A program made the position numbers and the translations under genes. Of a stretch of 64,000 nt of DNA, positions 10,190-20,953 are shown one piece after another; the first letter of the stretch is position 1, and every line of letters begins with the position of its first letter. Location of the stretch: contig NZ_LGUI01000001.1 of assembly GCF_002891295.1 (NCBI RefSeq), forward strand, positions 186,001 to 250,000, read 5' to 3'. The notes beneath the pieces were generated by a model. The model was not told the DNA's origin, did no database searches, and worked only from the letters and a program-made list of their open reading frames with translations. The stretch comes from Streptomyces eurocidicus. GTDB lineage: Bacteria; Actinomycetota; Actinomycetes; Streptomycetales; Streptomycetaceae.

Positions 10190-10750
10190 ATGTCGATATC
10201 CGCGTCCCAGCCGGCGCCTCAGAGCTCCGAAAGCGACCGCGCCCAGACCCAGGGCACGGTCACCGACCGTCTCGTTCAGGCCAACGCCGAATACGCCGCC
10301 GCGTTCACCGACCCCGGTATGGACGCCCGCCCCGTTCTCAAGGTCGCCGTGGTGGCCTGTATGGACGCCCGTCTCGACCTGCACGCCGCGCTCGGCCTCG
10401 AGCTCGGCGACTGCCACACCATCCGCAACGCCGGCGGTGTGGTCACCGACGACATGATCCGCTCGCTGACCATCAGCCAGCGGGCGCTCGGCACCCGCTC
10501 CGTGGTGCTGATCCACCACACCGACTGCGGTCTGCTCAGCCTGACCGAGGACTTCCGGCACGAGATCGAGGCCGAGGTCGGACAGCGCCCGGCGTGGGCG
10601 GTGGAGGCGTTCAAGGACCTGGACAAGGATGTCCGGCAGTCCATGCAGCGCGTCCGGACCTCGCCGTTCCTGCCGCACACCGACGACGTGCGCGGATTTG
10701 TCTTCGACGTGACGACGGGTCTGCTGCGCGAGATCGACCCCCGGGACTGA
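10190..10750 (+). CDS. Beta-class carbonic anhydrase
   Basis: Probably interconverts CO2 and bicarbonate in the cytosol using a zinc ion. 186 residues, typical of short actinobacterial beta-carbonic anhydrases. The zinc-site motifs are present: VACMDARLD (Cys plus the Asp-Arg pair) near residue 55 and LIHHTDCG (His and Cys) near 105, with RNAGGVVTDD between. The ATG at 10190 was chosen because homology begins with the Ser/Gln-rich head just after it; no strong ribosome site is seen. It stands alone between the division cluster and the moxR operon. Confidence 0.9.
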   Translation: MSISASQPAPQSSESDRAQTQGTVTDRLVQANAEYAAAFTDPGMDARPVLKVAVVACMDARLDLHAALGLELGDCHTIRNAGGVVTDDMIRSLTISQRALGTRSVVLIHHTDCGLLSLTEDFRHEIEAEVGQRPAWAVEAFKDLDKDVRQSMQRVRTSPFLPHTDDVRGFVFDVTTGLLREIDPRD

Positions 10751-10916
10751 TTATCCACAGGCGGTGACGGGACACCGCGCGGACGGCCAGAATGCGTGGA
10801 GTGGGTGCGCCGTCCAGCCGCCGTCGCATTTCCACGGCGGGCACGGTGTCCGTGATGTCGGGGTGGACCGGGTCCGTGCGTCGGACCCGGCCAGCAGGAG
10901 GGCCGAGGAGGGCCGG

Positions 10917-11971
<1,055 letters not shown>

Positions 11972-11975
<4 letters not shown>

Positions 11976-13345
11976 TGGACCGGGGGGAAGGCGCCCCGGG
12001 GACCGGGGGGCGCGAGCCGGGCGGCGGTTACTTCCACGGCCTGGGGGCGGCGCTCGGCGGGCTGACCACCCGCGGCCGCTCGTTCCTGGCCGCCGGCGTC
12101 GCGGCGGCCGGCTGCGCATACGTCCTGGGCCAGTCCGACCTGCTGCGGGTGGGGCTGCTGCTGGCCGTGCTGCCGCTGGTGTGCGTGCTGGTGCTGCACG
12201 GCACCCGCCACCGGGTCACGGGCAGCCGGCGGCTGACGCCCGCCCGGGTGTCCATGGCCGCCGAGGCCCGGGTGCACCTCCGGATCGACAACGTCTCGCG
12301 GCTCCCCACGGGCCTGCTGATGCTCCAGGACCGGGTGCCGTACGTCCTGGGACCCCGCCCCCGCTTCGTGCTGGACCGGGTGGAGCCCGGCGGCCGGCGC
12401 GAGGTGGCCTACCGGGTCCGCTCCGAGCTGCGCGGGCGCTATCCGCTCGGCCCGCTCCAGCTGCGCCTGACGGACCCCTTCGGCATGTGCGAGCTCACCC
12501 GCGGCTTCAGCGCGTACGACACCCTCACGGTCGTCCCGCGCGTGGACCCGCTGCCCCCGACCCGCCTCGGCGGCGAGGCCACCGGCTACGGCGACGGCCG
12601 CGCCCGGTCGCTCGCCCTGGCCGGCGAGGACGACGTCATCCCGCGCGGCTACCGCCACGGCGACGACCTGCGCCGGGTGCACTGGCGCTCCACCGCCCGC
12701 CACGGCGAGCTCATGGTGCGCCGCGAGGAGCAGCCGCAGCGCGCCCACTGCACGGTGCTGCTGGACACCCGCGGCGTCGGCTACGAGGGCGTGGGCCCGG
12801 ACGCCCCCTTCGAGTGGGCGGTGTCCGGGGCGGCCTCAGCCGCCGTCCACCTGCTGGAGCGGGGGTTCGCCGTGCGGCTGCTGACGGACACGGGGAGCTC
12901 GCTGCCCGGCCCGGACGGCGGGGGCGGCGCCCATGACGCCTCGGACGCGGCGGGCCTGCTGCTCGACGCCCTGGCCGTGGTCGACCACTCCGCGGGCGAC
13001 GGCCTGTCGCCCGCGTACGACGCGCTGCTCCGCGGCGGAGAAGGGCTGCTGGTGGCGTTCCTGGGCGGGCTGGACGACCGGGAGACGGCCGTGGTCGCGC
13101 GGATGCGCGGGCGCAGCCGGGCGGCGGTGGCCTTCGTGCTGGACCCGGCGGCCTGGGCGGCGGACGCCCGGGCCCACGACCCGCGGGCCCGGCAGGCCGC
13201 CGAGAGGCGGCTGCGGGTGCTGCGCGAGGCGGGCTGGACGGCGCTGTCCGCCGCCCCGGGCGCCTCGCTGCCCGAGCTGTGGCGGCTGGCGGGCGGCCCG
13301 CCGGGCACCGCGGGCGCGGCGGAGCAGCCGGGAGGAGCCGCGTGA
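11972..13345 (+). CDS. DUF58 domain protein of the MoxR system
   Basis: Membrane-anchored DUF58 protein. 457 residues: two hydrophobic segments near residues 35-75 (FLAAGVAAAGCAYVL and LLLAVLPLVCVLVL), a beta-rich domain (RLPTGLLMLQDRVPY), then the DUF58 signature GYRHGDDLRRVHWRSTARHG near residue 230, leading into a von Willebrand A-like fold. Starts GTG 11972 or ATG 11975 both overlap the moxR stop. The substrate is unknown; coupling to MoxR and a transglutaminase suggests an assembly or maturation role at the envelope. Confidence 0.88.
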
Positions 13346-15824
13346 GCGGGCGGATGCGGCTGGCGGTGTGCGCCGCGCTGGCCACGCTGGCGGCGGCCTG
13401 CGCGCTGCTGCCGCTCGTCGAGCGGACGGCCTGGATCCTCCAGGCCGCGCTGCTGCTGGCCGTGCAGACGGCGGTGGGGGTGCTGGGCCGCCGGATGCCG
13501 CTGGCCCGGCCCCTGACGGTGGCCGCGCAGGCCGTGGCGGGACTGCTGCTGCTCACCGTGGTCTTCGCCGGTTCCCAGGCGGTCGGCGGGCTGCTGCCCG
13601 GCCCGGACGCCTTCCGGGAGTTCGGGCAGCTGGTCCAGGAGGGCGCCGAGGACGTCGGCCGGTACGCCATCCCCGCCCCGGCGACGACGGGCATCAGGCT
13701 GCTGCTGGTCGGCGGCGTGCTGGTGGTCGGCCTGATCGTGGACGCCCTGGCGGTGACGTACGGCGCCGCCGCCCCCGCGGGCCTGCCCCTGCTGGCGCTC
13801 TACTCCGTGGCGGCCGGGCTGGCCAAGGACGGCACGGACTGGCTGTGGTTCCTGGTGGCGGCGGCCGGCTATCTGGTGCTGCTCCTGGCCGAGGGCCGGG
13901 ACCGGCTGGCCCGCTGGGGCCGGGTGTTCGGCGGCGGGCCGGGCGGCGCCGGTTTCGCCCCGGCGGGCGCCGTGCCCGCCCCGGTCCGCACGGGCCGGCG
14001 GATCGGCGCGCTGGTGCTGGGCATCGCGCTGGTGGTGCCGGCCGTGCTGCCCACGATGGACAGCGGTCTGCTGGACTCCCCCGGCCGGGGTTCCGGGGCG
14101 GGCGCCGGCGACGGCGGGGTCACCTCCGTCAAGCCGCTGGTCGCGCTCCAGGACAGCCTGAAGCAGCCGGTGAACCGCGAGGTGATGCGCTATCGCACCT
14201 CCACGGCGAACAGCCGCGACCTGTATCTGCGCATCGTCGCCCTCGACCGGTTCGACGGCTCCTCGTGGCGGTCCTCCGAGCGGCGGCTGACGGAGCTGCC
14301 CGACGAGCTGCCCGCCCCGGCGGGGCTCGCCCCAGACGTCCGCGCGGATCTGGTCAACACCTCCGTCGCCGCCTCCGGTTCGTACGCGCAGAACTACCTC
14401 CCGCTCCCCTACCCCGCCGAGCGGGTGCGCGCCGAGGGCCGGTGGCGGTACGAACCGGAGGGGCGCGCCCTGGTCGGCGACCGCGGGCAGACCACCCGGG
14501 GCCTGCGCTATCAGGTGTCGAGCCTGCTGGTGGAGCCCACGGCCGAGCAGCTCACGGAGGCGCCCGCGCCGCCCACCCAGGTGCTCCGCGAGTACACCGC
14601 GGTGCCCTCCTCGCTGCCGTCGGTGGTGGCCAGGACGGCCCGGGAGGTGACGGCCGGCTCGGCGAACGCCTATCAGCAGGCGGTGCGGCTCCAGGACTGG
14701 TTCGCGGTCGACGGAGGCTTCCGGTACGACACGGAGGTCGAGTCGGGCACCGGCGGTCAGGCGATCGCGAAGTTCCTGAAGGACAAGCGGGGCTTCTGCG
14801 TCCACTACTCCTTCTCGATGGCCGCCATGGCGCGGACGCTGGGCATCCCCTCCCGGGTCGCGGTCGGCTTCATGCCGGGCACCCCGCAGGCGGACGGCTC
14901 GGTGTCGGTCGGCTCCAAGGACGCGCACGCCTGGCCCGAGCTCTATTTCGAGGGCGCGGGCTGGACCCGCTTCGAGCCGACGCCCAGCCGGGGCTCGGCG
15001 CCCGAGTACACCGTCTCCCAGCGGCCCTCCGCCGCCGACCCCGGGGTGCCGAGCCCGGCGCCGGCCCGCTCGGCGCCCGCCGCGCCCCCGTCGGCGGACG
15101 ACCGCTGCACGGCCCGGATGAAGAAGCTGGAGGGCTGTGTGCCCCCGCCGCAGCAGGCCGGCGGCGGAAGCACGGGCACCGGCGGGCCCGGAGCGGGCGC
15201 GCTGGCGGGCATCGCGGTGGCCGTCCTGGCCGTGGCGGCGCTTCCCCTGCTGCCGTTGCTGTGGCGCAGGCGGGTCCGTGCCCGCAGGCTCGCGGACACC
15301 GCGCCCCGGCGGCGCGGGAAGGCGGCCCGGGCGGCGGAGGCCGGGGCTCCGGGGCCCGAGGGGCCCGGCCGGGCCGGGGCGGGGGACGCCGTCGTGGCGG
15401 AGCGCACCCTGGCGGCCTGGCGGGAGCTCACCGACTCCGCCTGGGACTACGGCATCCCGCCCGACGAGGCCCGGTCGCCGCGGAGCGCGGTGGAGCGGAT
15501 CGTCCGGCTCGGGGAGCTGGACGGGCCGGCCGCCGAGGCCGCGGGCCGGGTCGCGACGGCGGTCGAGCAGGTGCTGTACGCGCCCCGGCCCCGGCCGGCC
15601 GGCGGGCTGGCGGCCGAGGTCGGCGACGTCCGGGCCGGGCTGCGGCCCGCGCGGGGCGGGGCGCCCGGCTGCGGGCGGCGCTGGCGCCGCGCTCGGCGGT
15701 CCGGGTGCTGTGGGAGTTCTCCCGGCGCCGGGAGGCGGCGGCCGCACGGCTGCGGACCGGCCGGGCGTCGGCCCTCCGCCGCCGGGTGGGGGCCGCCCTG
15801 CGCCCGGCCCGGCAGCGCGGCTGA
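13342..15824 (+). CDS. Transglutaminase-like membrane protein (DUF3488/DUF4129 type; apparent frameshift)
   Basis: Large protein with about six N-terminal membrane segments (residues 5-240), an extracytoplasmic transglutaminase-like domain and, after another membrane segment near residue 625, a DUF4129-like cytoplasmic tail. The catalytic triad is visible: Cys in KRGFCVHYSFSMA, His in KDAHAWPELYF and Asp/Glu in FEPTPSRG. The GTG at 13342 overlaps the previous stop (GTGA) after a GGAGGAG site. Near residue 770 the frame changes: RLRAALAPRSAVRVLWEFSR and a TGA at 15824 lie in the next frame. One base lost in the G runs 15653-15661 explains this; the uncorrected frame runs on past the terminator to 16191. 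Confidence 0.87.
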
Positions 15825-15852
15825 CGGACCGTCAGGCAATAGGGAAGAGAAA

Positions 15853-15890
15853 CGGCGTGGGGCCGGGACATCCGTCCCGGCCCCACGCCG
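15853..15890. terminator. Strong hairpin between convergent genes
   Basis: A perfect 17-bp stem (15853-15869 with 15874-15890) and a 4-nt loop lie between the transglutaminase stop and the stop of the opposite DUF3040 gene, so it could end transcription from both sides. There is no long T run, as is common in actinobacteria. Confidence 0.8.
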
Positions 15891-15911
15891 AAAGGCATGG
15901 TCGCGGAAGGC

Positions 15912-16316
15912 TCAGTGGCCCTGCTCGTCGCGTCGGCGCTGCCAGCGCTGCTCGATGCGGTCCATCACGGTCCGGCGCTGCCGCACCTGGCCACGGCCCG
16001 GGCCCCCCAGGGGACCGGCGGCGCCGGGCTGGGCACCGGGCCTCGGGGCCTTGCGCCAGCCGGTCACGGCCAGTGCCGCGCACCCCAGCATCACGAGGAA
16101 GCCCACCACGCTGATCCAGTACTGCCCCGGAATCATCACGCCGGTCATGAGGAGCGCGATGCCCACCAGAAATCCGGCGACCGCCTGGTAGACCCGTCGC
16201 CGGGTGTACGTGCGCAGGCCGCTGCCCTCGAGCGCTGTCGCGAACTTGGGATCTTCGGCGTACAGCGCTCGCTCCATCTGCTCGAGCATGCGCTGCTCGT
16301 GCTCCGAGAGCGGCAC
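15912..16316 (-). CDS. DUF3040 domain membrane protein
   Basis: 134-residue actinobacterial protein of unknown function. The N-terminus MPLSEHEQRMLEQMERALYAED is the DUF3040 signature, followed by two adjacent membrane segments (AGFLVGIALLMTGVMI and ISVVGFLVMLGCAALAVTG) and a basic, Arg/Gln-rich tail. Its long-standing neighbours in streptomycetes are the division cluster and moxR genes, but the role is unknown. Confidence 0.9.
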   Translation of the reverse strand: MPLSEHEQRMLEQMERALYAEDPKFATALEGSGLRTYTRRRVYQAVAGFLVGIALLMTGVMIPGQYWISVVGFLVMLGCAALAVTGWRKAPRPGAQPGAAGPLGGPGRGQVRQRRTVMDRIEQRWQRRRDEQGH

Positions 16317-16555
16317 GGAGTCCTCCTACTCGTCGGTCGCGGGGGGCGACCGGGGTGCGACCCTTTCAAGGATAGGCAGGGAATCGCCCCCGTGAAACCC
16401 GCCCCTCTGCGCCAATCCGCCCACCGCTGCCGGCCTGGCGATCGGTGGTGTCGAGACGTACATTCCCGCTCCGCCGATACGCCATGCCGGACGGTGTCCC
16501 CCGATCATACGGGGCGAAGCGGCTGATCGGGTGGCCTGTGACCTACCGCGCGCGG

Positions 16556-17320
16556 TCAGCCACGCTCGGCCAGGACGTGCAGTTGAGTGGCCACGGAGTG
16601 GAAGGCCGGGAGCTCGGCCGCGACGGCCTCCAGCTGGAGCAGGGCGTCCATGGCGCCGGGCTCGGCGTCGAGCAGCACACCCGGCACCAGATCGGCGAAG
16701 ACGCGCACGCCGTGCACGGCCCCGACCTCCAGACCGGCCCCGGTGACCAGTGCGGACAGCTGGTCGGCCGTGAACCGGCGCGGGACGGGGTCGCCGGCGC
16801 CCCAGTGGCCCGTGGGGTCGGTGAGGACCTGCTTGGCCTCGGCGAAGTGACCGGCGAGGGCACGGGCCAGCACGGCGCCGCCCTGGCCCGCGGCGAGCAG
16901 GCTGAGGGTGCCGGAGGGGCGGAGCGCCTCGACGACACTGCGGACGCCCTCGGCGGGGTCGTCCACGTACTCCAGCACGCCGTGGCACAGGACGGCGTCG
17001 TAGGCACCGCGCTCCACCACGTCGAAGAGGCCGTGGGTGTCGCCCTGGACGCCGCGCACCCGGTCGGCGACACCGGCCTCGGCGGCCCGGCGCTCCAGGG
17101 CGAACAGGGCGTTGGGGCTCGGGTCGACGACGGTCACGCGGTGCCCGAGGCGGGCGACCGGCACCGCGAACTTGCCGGAGCCGCCGCCGGTGTCGAGGAC
17201 CTCCAGCACACCGCCGGTATCCCGCCCGGTGGCCTTGACCCGGCGGTCCAGGGCGTCCTTCAGGACCTCCCAGACCACGGCGGTACGGAGGGACGCCCGG
17301 GGGCGCAGCGGGTCTGACAC
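16556..17320 (-). CDS. SAM-dependent class I methyltransferase
   Basis: 254-residue Rossmann-fold methyltransferase. Motif I is VLDTGGGSGKFAVPVA near residue 43, the acidic end of strand 2 is VTVVDPSPNALFAL, and motif IV is YDAVLCHGVLEYVDDP, followed by the post-motif region LRPSGTLSLLAAG. Overall it resembles SmtA/CmoA-type enzymes, yet the substrate cannot be told from sequence. The GTG at 17320 has a GAGGAG site 9 nt upstream; an in-frame start at 17428 would add an unconserved Pro/Arg-rich head. Confidence 0.85.
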   Translation of the reverse strand: MSDPLRPRASLRTAVVWEVLKDALDRRVKATGRDTGGVLEVLDTGGGSGKFAVPVARLGHRVTVVDPSPNALFALERRAAEAGVADRVRGVQGDTHGLFDVVERGAYDAVLCHGVLEYVDDPAEGVRSVVEALRPSGTLSLLAAGQGGAVLARALAGHFAEAKQVLTDPTGHWGAGDPVPRRFTADQLSALVTGAGLEVGAVHGVRVFADLVPGVLLDAEPGAMDALLQLEAVAAELPAFHSVATQLHVLAERG

Positions 17321-17726
17321 GGCGGGTGGCTCCTCGACAGTGCGACGAAAGGGTGGAACGGCCGGACAGCCGACGCGGACGCCCGGCTGACCTGGGCGTG
17401 CGGCTCCCAGCCTAATGGGCTGGACCAAGCGCTCCGACGACCGCTCGCCGCGGTGGCGGGACCGGATCAGTGTGCGGGGGAACGGGGGCGAGCGACAGAC
17501 CGCCTCCGCGGGTGGGGGGTGAGGCGGGTCTGTCCCCTACCCGCCCCTTCCCGTAACCGGGGGCAAGCCCCCGGGCCCCCTTTCCGCGCTGACGCGCGGT
17601 GTCCTCAAACGCCGGACGGGCTGAAATTCAGCCCGTCCGGCGTTTGAGGGCATTCGGGAAGGGGCGGGGTGGGGAAAAAGCCCCGCGCAACGGCAACCCG
17701 CACCCACCCGCCACCGCCACCCGATT
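17321..17726. other. Intergenic region, methyltransferase / HEPN-like gene
   Basis: About 400 nt. It holds the composite inverted repeat at 17534-17674 and otherwise nothing I can recognise. Confidence 0.5.
17534..17674. repeat. Composite dispersed inverted repeat, copy A
   Basis: Outer arms CCCCTACCCGCCCCTTCCCG (17534-17553) and its near complement (17655-17674) enclose an inner 23-bp palindrome at 17603-17649 (arm starting CCTCAAACGCCGGACGGGCT, one central base). The same units recur at 42068, 52213 and 59494. It stands just past the 3' end of the leftward HEPN-like gene and can fold into a strong hairpin, so a terminator role is likely. Confidence 0.8.
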
Positions 17727-18173
17727 TCAGCCCGCCTCGCGCGGCAGCCGCCGCTGTCCCACCAGATCCGCCTCGACCAGACGCAGGAACACCGCCGCGT
17801 CCCGCAGCAGGTCGTCCGCCTCGCGGGGCGTCGCCGCCGAGGGGATGCCCGCCTCCGCGCGGGCGCGGCGGGCCGCGCCGGAGGCGAACAGTGCGCTCCA
17901 TTCGGACAGTTCCGGCGCGACCTCCGAGAGGTCCTCCCAGGCGCTGCGGATCCGGCGGCGCCGGGCCGGGGCCGCCGGGCGGCCGCGGACGGCGAGGACC
18001 GCGGCGGCCGTGCGCAGGGCGGCGAGGTGCGCGGTGGCGTACCTCTCGTGGGGGGCTTCGAGGGCGGCGGCCGCCACCAGGCCGTCGTGCGCCTGGGCGA
18101 GCAGATCGAGGGCCGCGGACGGGGCCGCGGCGGGGCGCGGCACGGGACGGACGTCGCTCGCGCTACGAGCCAT
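17727..18173 (-). CDS. SAV_6107-type HEPN domain protein
   Basis: 148-residue, helical, Ala/Arg-rich protein. The N-terminus (LDLLAQAHDGLVAAAALEAP), then HERYATAHLAALRTAAAVLA and a C-terminal helix (LLRDAAVFLRLVEADLVGQ) match the actinobacterial SAV_6107 family of HEPN-like proteins, whose role is unknown. The ATG at 18173 has an excellent GGAGG site 6 nt upstream. It is divergent from the tetR gene; the two could share regulation, which is inference. Confidence 0.82.
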   Translation of the reverse strand: MARSASDVRPVPRPAAAPSAALDLLAQAHDGLVAAAALEAPHERYATAHLAALRTAAAVLAVRGRPAAPARRRRIRSAWEDLSEVAPELSEWSALFASGAARRARAEAGIPSAATPREADDLLRDAAVFLRLVEADLVGQRRLPREAG

Positions 18174-18341
18174 GACGAACCTCCTTCGTCGGGGCGGGCC
18201 ACCGCGCGGAGGCGGAGCCGCCAGCTGCCCCCATCGTGGCGCATACCACTGACAATCGGCCTGAGCTGCGTGAACGCTCAAGACGGCGCATGGAGTTGAC
18301 GGCAGCGCCGGCGGCCGTGCGGCGGCAGGGAGAATCGGTTC

Positions 18342-18956
18342 ATGGACAGCAGCAGCACGCGCCGCCGGAACACCCGGCGGAAGCTCTTCGAAGCCGCGGT
18401 CACCCTCATCGCCGAACAGGGCTTCTCCTCCACCACCGTGGACGAGATCGCCGAACGGGCCGGAGTCGCCAAGGGCACGGTCTACTACAACTTCGCCAGC
18501 AAGACCGTGCTCTTCGAGGAGCTGCTGCGGCACGGCATGGAACTGCTGGCCGACTCCCTGCAGCAGGCGGCCGACGAGATGGCCGAGCGGGGCGGCGGCC
18601 GGGTGGACGCCCTGGACGCGATGATCCGGGCCGGGCTGGACTTCATCGCCCGCTACCCGGCGCTGACCCGGCTGTACGTGGCCGAGCTGTGGCGGACCAA
18701 CCGGGCCTGGCAGCCCACGCTGACCCAGGTGCGGCGGCGGACGGTCGCGGTGATCGAGTCGATCCTGCGGGAGGCGGTGGCGGCGGGCGAGCTGAGCCCG
18801 GAGGTCGACATCCCGCTGACGGCGTCCGCGCTCTTCGGGATGGTGCTGGTGGCGGCCCTGGACTGGCAGTCCTTCCAGCCCGAGCGGTCGATCGACGACG
18901 TGCACGCGGCGCTCTCGCGGCTGCTCCAGGGGCGGGTCGGCGGCGTCGCCCGCTGA
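18342..18956 (+). CDS. TetR family transcriptional regulator
   Basis: 204 residues. N-terminal TetR helix-turn-helix at about residues 10-55 (RRKLFEAAVTLIAEQGFSST, then VDEIAERAGVAKGTVYYNFA); the C-terminal ligand domain is not diagnostic. An AGGGAG site lies 8 nt before the ATG. Possible targets are the divergent HEPN gene or the flavoprotein gene at 19405, in front of which a perfect inverted repeat occurs (19341-19356). Its TGA is the first base triplet of a dispersed repeat shared with bfd. Confidence 0.9.
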   Translation: MDSSSTRRRNTRRKLFEAAVTLIAEQGFSSTTVDEIAERAGVAKGTVYYNFASKTVLFEELLRHGMELLADSLQQAADEMAERGGGRVDALDAMIRAGLDFIARYPALTRLYVAELWRTNRAWQPTLTQVRRRTVAVIESILREAVAAGELSPEVDIPLTASALFGMVLVAALDWQSFQPERSIDDVHAALSRLLQGRVGGVAR

Positions 18957-19073
18957 GCGCTCCGCCGGCACTCCGGCGAGTCATCCGCGGGTGCGTCGTG
19001 GCCGGCCGCGCGGTTCCCCGCGCCCCTTCGGGGCGCTGCTGAAAGGCACCGGACTTCGCCGAGCCGGCTCAGC
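18954..19073 (+). repeat. Dispersed ~115-bp repeat, copy 1
   Basis: Starts exactly at the tetR stop codon with TGAGCGCTCCGCCGG and contains GGCCGGCCGCGCGGTTCCCC and a hairpin CGCCCCTTCGGGGCG, ending near CGCCGAGCCGGCT. An inverted copy with only scattered differences lies at 32427-32543, also starting at a stop codon (bfd). The internal hairpin may act in termination. Confidence 0.8.
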
Positions 19074-19340
19074 CGCCGGGACGAGGCCGCTGAAGGGCCC
19101 GGACCCGGGGCGCTGTCCCGGCGCCGACCGATCCCCCTCGGCCGACCCCGGAACAGCGTTCCCCCGTGTTCCCCCGAGCCCCGTTTCCGCGGGGCCCCCG
19201 TGCTCCCCCGGTCACGTCGGGAGCCGCGGGCCGTTCCGCCGCCCCGTGTCGGCGGTACGGGCACCCGCGCCCCTTCCGTGGTCACCACTCTCCCCCGCCG
19301 GACGGCGCGGACCATCCGTGCGGCTACTCATCTCCTCCTC

Positions 19341-19356
19341 TGAGTACGTGTACTCA
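19341..19356. promoter_or_regulatory. Perfect inverted repeat, candidate operator
   Basis: TGAGTACGTGTACTCA consists of two complementary 7-bp arms around GT. It ends about 10 nt before the presumed -35 region of the flavoprotein gene, a good place for a repressor or activator. The TetR protein encoded 400 nt upstream is an obvious but unproven candidate. Confidence 0.5.
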
Positions 19357-19366
19357 CGCCTGAGCG

Positions 19367-19397
19367 TTCAACCCCATGGGATCCCGCCGGATAAAGT
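19367..19397 (+). promoter_or_regulatory. Candidate leaderless promoter of the flavoprotein gene
   Basis: TAAAGT at 19392-19397 fits TANNNT and ends 7 nt before the ATG; a weak TTCAAC lies about 19 nt upstream (19368-19373). With a start point near the ATG the mRNA would be leaderless, which agrees with the absence of a ribosome site. Confidence 0.5.
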
Positions 19398-19404
19398 CGC
19401 ACCC

Positions 19405-20928
19405 ATGGCACGGATTGCGGTGATCGGCGCCGGGATGGGCGCGATGGCAGCCGCCGCCAGGCTGGCCGTCGCGGGCCACCGGGTGGCGGTGTACGAACGC
19501 GCTGGGACGCACGGCGGCGGGGTCGGACGGCTGGCGAGGGAAGGTTTCGCCTTCGACACCGGGCCGGGGCTGCTGCACCTGCCCGCGGTCTACCGCGACC
19601 TGTTCGTCAAGACCGGCAAGGAGTCCCTGGAGCGCAGCGTCGAGCTCGTCCAGGTCGACCCGGCGAGCGGCCACGTCTTCGCGGACGGCACGGCCTTCGC
19701 GCTGCCCAACGCCTCGCGGGCCGGCGTGGTCCGGGCCCTGGACGAGGCGGTCGGCGCGGGTGCGGGCGAGCGCTGGAGCGAGCTGGTCAACCGGGCCCGC
19801 GAGGTCTGGGACGCGACCCGGCGGCCGCTGCTGGAGGAGCCGCTGCGGGCCGGGCCCGCCGCCCGCGAGGCGCTCGGCCGGGACCCCTACCCGGCGGTGC
19901 GCGGCCGCGGCCTGTTCCGGCGGAAGGCACCCGTCACGCTCGCGTCCGTCGCCGGCCGGGAGCTGAAGGACGCCCGGCTCGTCGCCCTCCTGGAGAGCCA
20001 CGCCCTGGCGTACGGGCTCGACCCCCGGCGGGCGCCCGCGAGCGCGACGGTGCTGCCGTATCTGGAGCAGACCTTCGGCAGCTGGTACGTGCGCGGCGGG
20101 ATGCGGGGCCTCGCCGACGCCCTGCACGCCCGGTGCGTGGCCCGGCGGGTCGAGTTCCGCTTCGACGCGGAGGTGGTGCGCGTCCTGACGGAGGACGGCC
20201 GGGCCGCCGGGGTGGAACTGGCCGGCGGCGAACGGGCCGAGGCGGACATGGTGGTGGCCGCGGTCTCCCCCGGCCGCCTCGCCGCGCTCGCGCCGGGCGC
20301 GGCCGGCGGGCTGCCGCGCTCCGGCGGCCCGGTGCCGCCCGGCCGGTTCTCGGTGTTCCTCGCGCTCCGGGGCGGCCGTCCCGAGGGCACCGCGCACCGC
20401 ACCGTGGTCCACGCCCCCGACCGCGGCGCGGAGTTGGCGGAGGTCTTCGACGAGGCGCGAGCCGGTGGCGGGTGGCGCTACCGGCCGACCGTGACCGTGC
20501 TGCGCCCGGACGACGCGGGCACCCGCCCGGACGACGGGCACGAGGCCGTCACGCTCACCGCGACCGTCGCGCCGCACGGCGCCGTGGACTGGACCGACGA
20601 GCGGATCGCCACCGACTTCGCGGCGCGGCTGACGGAGGCCGCGGAGGCGGCGGTTCCGGGCCTGCGGGAGCGGCTGTTGTGGCGGGAGGTGCGCACACCG
20701 GCCGACACGGAGACCGCGACCGGAGCCGAGGGCGGCGGGATCCCCGCGCCCGTACTGGCGGGCGCCGAGGGCGCCTTCCTACGGCCGGGGAACACCACGG
20801 ACGTCCCGGGCCTGTACCTCGCGGGCGGTTTCGCCCACCCCGGCGGCGGGCTGGCGCACGCCGGGATGTCGGGCGCGATGGTGGCCGGGCTCATCGTGGA
20901 CGGGGCCGGCTGGCGGGGCTCGCAGTGA
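19405..20928 (+). CDS. FAD-dependent oxidoreductase of the phytoene desaturase type
   Basis: 507 residues. N-terminal dinucleotide fold IAVIGAGMGAMAAAARLAVAGHRVAVYER, then GVGRLAREGFAFDTGPGLLHLP as in CrtI-type desaturases, and the C-terminal FAD-binding segment GLYLAGGFAHPGGGLAHAGMSGAMVAG. This supports a flavoprotein acting on a hydrophobic polyene- or isoprenoid-like substrate. No phytoene synthase or polyprenyl synthase gene lies nearby in the window, so carotenoid synthesis is not supported. The ATG follows a TANNNT box by 7 nt. Confidence 0.85.
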   Translation: MARIAVIGAGMGAMAAAARLAVAGHRVAVYERAGTHGGGVGRLAREGFAFDTGPGLLHLPAVYRDLFVKTGKESLERSVELVQVDPASGHVFADGTAFALPNASRAGVVRALDEAVGAGAGERWSELVNRAREVWDATRRPLLEEPLRAGPAAREALGRDPYPAVRGRGLFRRKAPVTLASVAGRELKDARLVALLESHALAYGLDPRRAPASATVLPYLEQTFGSWYVRGGMRGLADALHARCVARRVEFRFDAEVVRVLTEDGRAAGVELAGGERAEADMVVAAVSPGRLAALAPGAAGGLPRSGGPVPPGRFSVFLALRGGRPEGTAHRTVVHAPDRGAELAEVFDEARAGGGWRYRPTVTVLRPDDAGTRPDDGHEAVTLTATVAPHGAVDWTDERIATDFAARLTEAAEAAVPGLRERLLWREVRTPADTETATGAEGGGIPAPVLAGAEGAFLRPGNTTDVPGLYLAGGFAHPGGGLAHAGMSGAMVAGLIVDGAGWRGSQ

Positions 20929-20953
20929 GCGGGGCGCCGCCGGCGGGCCGGGG

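Larger units (their letters stand above)
18957..19404. other. Intergenic region upstream of the flavoprotein gene
   Basis: About 450 nt: repeat copy 1 (to 19073), some 250 nt of G/C-rich sequence in which I see nothing, then the candidate operator at 19341-19356 and promoter at 19367-19397. Confidence 0.5.

Noticed and set aside
15825..16191. Extension of the transglutaminase past 15824
   Set aside because: The added sequence reads through a strong terminator and into the opposite DUF3040 gene; the conserved tail and stop in the next frame explain the gene better.
16317..16555. Possible small gene between DUF3040 and methyltransferase genes
   Set aside because: No frame with a ribosome site or typical codon use was found in this 239-nt gap.
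19405..20928. Carotenoid biosynthesis cluster
   Set aside because: Only one desaturase-like gene; no phytoene synthase, cyclase or prenyl synthase in the neighbourhood.
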